From positions 2,339,057 through 2,403,056 of the forward strand of contig NW_023998517.1 in assembly GCF_014805625.2 (NCBI RefSeq): 64,000 nucleotides of DNA, written 5' to 3'. This DNA comes from Glossina fuscipes. Lineage: Eukaryota; Arthropoda; Insecta; Diptera; Glossinidae. The notes under the pieces were generated by a model. It made no database searches. It worked only from the letters and a program-made list of their open reading frames with translations, and had not been told where the DNA came from. A program made the position numbers and the translations under genes. Below, one piece after another: positions 61,521-64,000 of the stretch. Position 1 is the stretch's first letter. Each line of letters starts with the position of its first letter.

Positions 61521-63057
61521 GAACATCAGTTTTTTTTTTTTTAATGCATTTTTAGCAATAAGTGAGTATCGCAGCAACCGGTTAGAATAAATTACTTATG
61601 TTAAAGTTAATATACTCTGCGATCGTATATTTAACTTTTTGCAAATTTTTAATGTTTTCATTAAAATATTGCGTTGTTAAGCTCGTATCAAATTTAATGT
61701 ATGTTTCGTACTTTGCTTCAGCGCTTTATATCATTTTATGGCACTAGGAAGCTTTACTAAATGATATTTTCGTTTAATGCGATAACATCATGTGAGTTGC
61801 GATAACATCATGTGACACAAGTTTTAAGTTTTAATGGACTTTATAAGCACATACACGTGTGAATAGTCGTATAAGTGCGTGTATGTATGTTTATCTACAT
61901 GCACACATTTTGAGACTAGAAATTTCCAGTTTTGGCTTTGTTTTTGATTGTGTGTAAAGTTAGCACATGCAGCAAACGTATGAAGTGCAATGAAATAGCA
62001 TTTGATGTAAGGATCTGCGCTGATTTGTTAATCCTTTCTATATTGATATGGGAAATAATGATTTGAAGAATTATAGACAAGTTGGCTACGCCATCTCATT
62101 CTTCAGTTCACTTGTTTTTGCAAGACTTCTGCAAATATAAAAAATCGAGAGCATTACGGAAATAACTAAAATCTTCATTTCTGAAATTTATTCGCTTGAA
62201 AGGTATGAAATATTTTGCCTGCGGGGCATGATGGCGGTTCATGGAGATCGAAGAGCATGTGGCGAGCAGTGCGAAAGCGTCCTCTTGAAAGGGAAGGCTA
62301 TTAAGCACATACCGGGCCATGAAAATTATGCTGTGCGTTTACGGGAATCCATGGATTTGTGTGTCACGATCTGTTAGCGCCTTCTTCGGACATGTGCTGC
62401 TGACAGTTAGGCGGGTTGCACTTAATTATTCAAAGTGAATGCCAAGACTATGCCATATACTGCGTTGAATTAAGTACTCCGTTCCCGACATGTCAGCCAT
62501 TAAGAATATTTCCTTAAGGAACGTAGCCTCGTTAGAATATATGATATCGTTTGTCGTTTGTTTGAGTTTATGCAGCAGCTTTTGATTCTTCGCAAATTTT
62601 TTAAAAGAAATCAAATAATTTTGCAACTTTAAACGAATAAACTCGTGTTTGGCAATAAGAATAAGTGTACATTTAATATTTGTTCTCAAATACTTTACAC
62701 TCATTAAGCAAACATTTATTTGGCACAATAAATATGGTTGGACCATAGCTGCGAAAATCAAATATAGCTTTAGTATATTTGCTTTGGGTGATGGCCTTTG
62801 TCACAGATTGCTTACCGAAAGTGCACAGGACGGCTCCCTTACTTGTTCGTATATTCTTAGGAAGTAAAAGCAGAAACAATTTGCATTTTCTTTATTTTCA
62901 TATTTATTTTTTATTTCCATAAGAGTGTCCACTTAATTTATTTTCATGCAATTTTTTTTGTTATTTCCTTTTTTTTTTTTTTCTCTTTTTTTTTGTTGAG
63001 TTTTGGTCTCTATTTATGTATACTGCTATTCACGCAATACACCGACAGATTTCTTTT

Positions 63058-63059
<2 letters not shown>

Positions 63060-63098
<39 letters not shown>

Positions 63099-63197
63099 CA
63101 TACTAAATACATGCATGGGCAGAGCTTTGTTTGTATATATAGCATACATAACGGATACATATATATGTATGTATATATATATATATATATATATATA
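63060..63197. repeat. Two (TA)n arrays
   Basis: (AT)n at 63060-63095 and (TA)n at 63172-63197. Open frames on both strands here are Tyr/Ile artefacts of the array. Confidence 0.9.
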
Positions 63198-63895
63198 CAT
63201 AATACGTAAATCATTTAGGCATCTATAGATGTGTGTGATTTTATTAAAGGGATAATTTTGTGTATCTAAGGTTGAGACAGGAAAAATATTTTTGTTTTTC
63301 GTATTTCATCGTTTTCATAGATGTTATTTCAATAAATAGTATACAGGAACTTGGAAAAGTTGACGCACGATCGCGTGAACAAACGTTGCATCATAATAAT
63401 TATAATAAATGGGAAATGGGATTGAATGCAAACGAATAGATTTTCCGCGAAGGTGAGAAGTACTTTTCAACAAGAAGTTTAGAAAATTTTAATAGCATCA
63501 CGTGCAGTGAAAAAAAGAAAGCAATAGAAATTTGTAATCTGAGATAATTTACACACACAGATTATATATAAATAATAATCAGGTCACAGTATATACAACG
63601 CATACAAATATATACCTATGAAGATAACTGTTTATTTACTAAGTTTATCGATTTTTTTTTTTTTTTTTTGTTTTTTTAGTGCTATTTTACAACAAGTAAA
63701 CAAGTGGGGGTCGTGTGCGTCGTCATTATGATCATTGTCATAAGCAAACGCATGGTTATACACAAACATATGTTTAGGACAGAAATTGAAAGCTACCTGT
63801 GAGCATAAAAGGAAAATGAGAGATTTTCAAAATGCTTTTCTATTTTCTACTTTCCACTCTTAGTGTAGAATATTGAAGGTGTTCGTACTAATTTA

Positions 63896-63955
63896 ATCAT
63901 TAGGTTTATCATGCATGATGGCGGTTCATGGTTTATCATTAGGTTTATCATGCAT
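63896..63955. repeat. Direct repeat of 21 bp, period 39
   Basis: ATCATTAGGTTTATCATGCA plus T occurs exactly at 63896-63916 and 63935-63955. The spacer includes CATGATGGCGGTTCATGG, also present at 62227-62244. Confidence 0.8.
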
Positions 63956-64000
63956 TATCATGCACCAAAGCATATTTCAGTAATCAGTAAGAAATTTAAG

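Larger units (their letters stand above)
59331..64000. other. Non-coding tail of the window
   Basis: Contains SINE copy S3, (TA)n arrays at 60848-60870, 63060-63095 and 63172-63197, a purine-rich (GA)n tract at 61458-61520, and small duplications near 61,780 and 63,900. Minus-strand open frames at 62108-62320 and 62426-62746 are unrecognised. No gene assigned. Confidence 0.5.

Noticed and set aside
63003..63214. Tyr/Ile-rich open frames on both strands
   Set aside because: Artefact of (TA)n arrays.

Overview
The window is nuclear DNA of a higher fly: AT-rich, full of (TA)n, (GT)n and (TC)n microsatellites and transposon relics, with intron-rich genes whose proteins match Drosophila orthologues exon by exon. 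It is not Drosophila itself. A tephritid-like schizophoran is my best guess, from the degree of protein divergence and the gene order, but the sequence does not prove it. Several exons were joined by hand using GT/AG sites, codon phase and remembered family sequences; no search was run.

Layout. Bases 1-25,089 contain no gene I can recognise. They hold microsatellites, relics of a miniature inverted-repeat-like family with a CTTACTTGTT end, three copies of a tRNA-derived SINE and the RNase H remnant of a LINE. From 25,110 to 36,231 (+) lies single-minded (sim), eight coding exons, 726 residues. RpS30 (ubiquitin-like/S30 fusion, two coding exons) follows at 37,675-38,154 (+). Convergent with it is Ir93a at 44,480-38,258 (-), 13 coding exons, 861 residues. 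KaiR1D, a kainate-type glutamate receptor, runs from 55,406 to about 46,601 (-) in at least 13 coding exons. It is interrupted by an assembly gap of ten N at 48,825-48,834 that removes part of its amino-terminal domain. Divergent from KaiR1D, a two-exon gene at 58,320-59,156 (+) encodes an unrecognised protein of 247 residues with four predicted membrane segments. The remainder to 64,000 is non-coding as far as I can tell, and includes the best-preserved SINE copy (60,255-60,436), flanked by an exact 10-bp target-site duplication.

Functionally the genes are not an operon-like unit. sim is the midline bHLH-PAS master regulator, RpS30 is a housekeeping ribosomal gene, and Ir93a and KaiR1D are neighbouring members of the ionotropic glutamate receptor superfamily (a hygro/thermosensory co-receptor and a synaptic kainate-type receptor). 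From memory, RpS30-Ir93a-KaiR1D cluster near 92F-93A in D. melanogaster while sim is at 87D, both on Muller element E, so the sim/RpS30 junction would mark an inversion breakpoint between the lineages.

The observations most worth a second look are the tRNA-Leu-like SINE with a (TAA)n tail and its possible I-type LINE partner, the unknown four-pass membrane protein, the gap and odd splice acceptor in KaiR1D, and a 54-bp in-frame open intron inside the last membrane segment of Ir93a.
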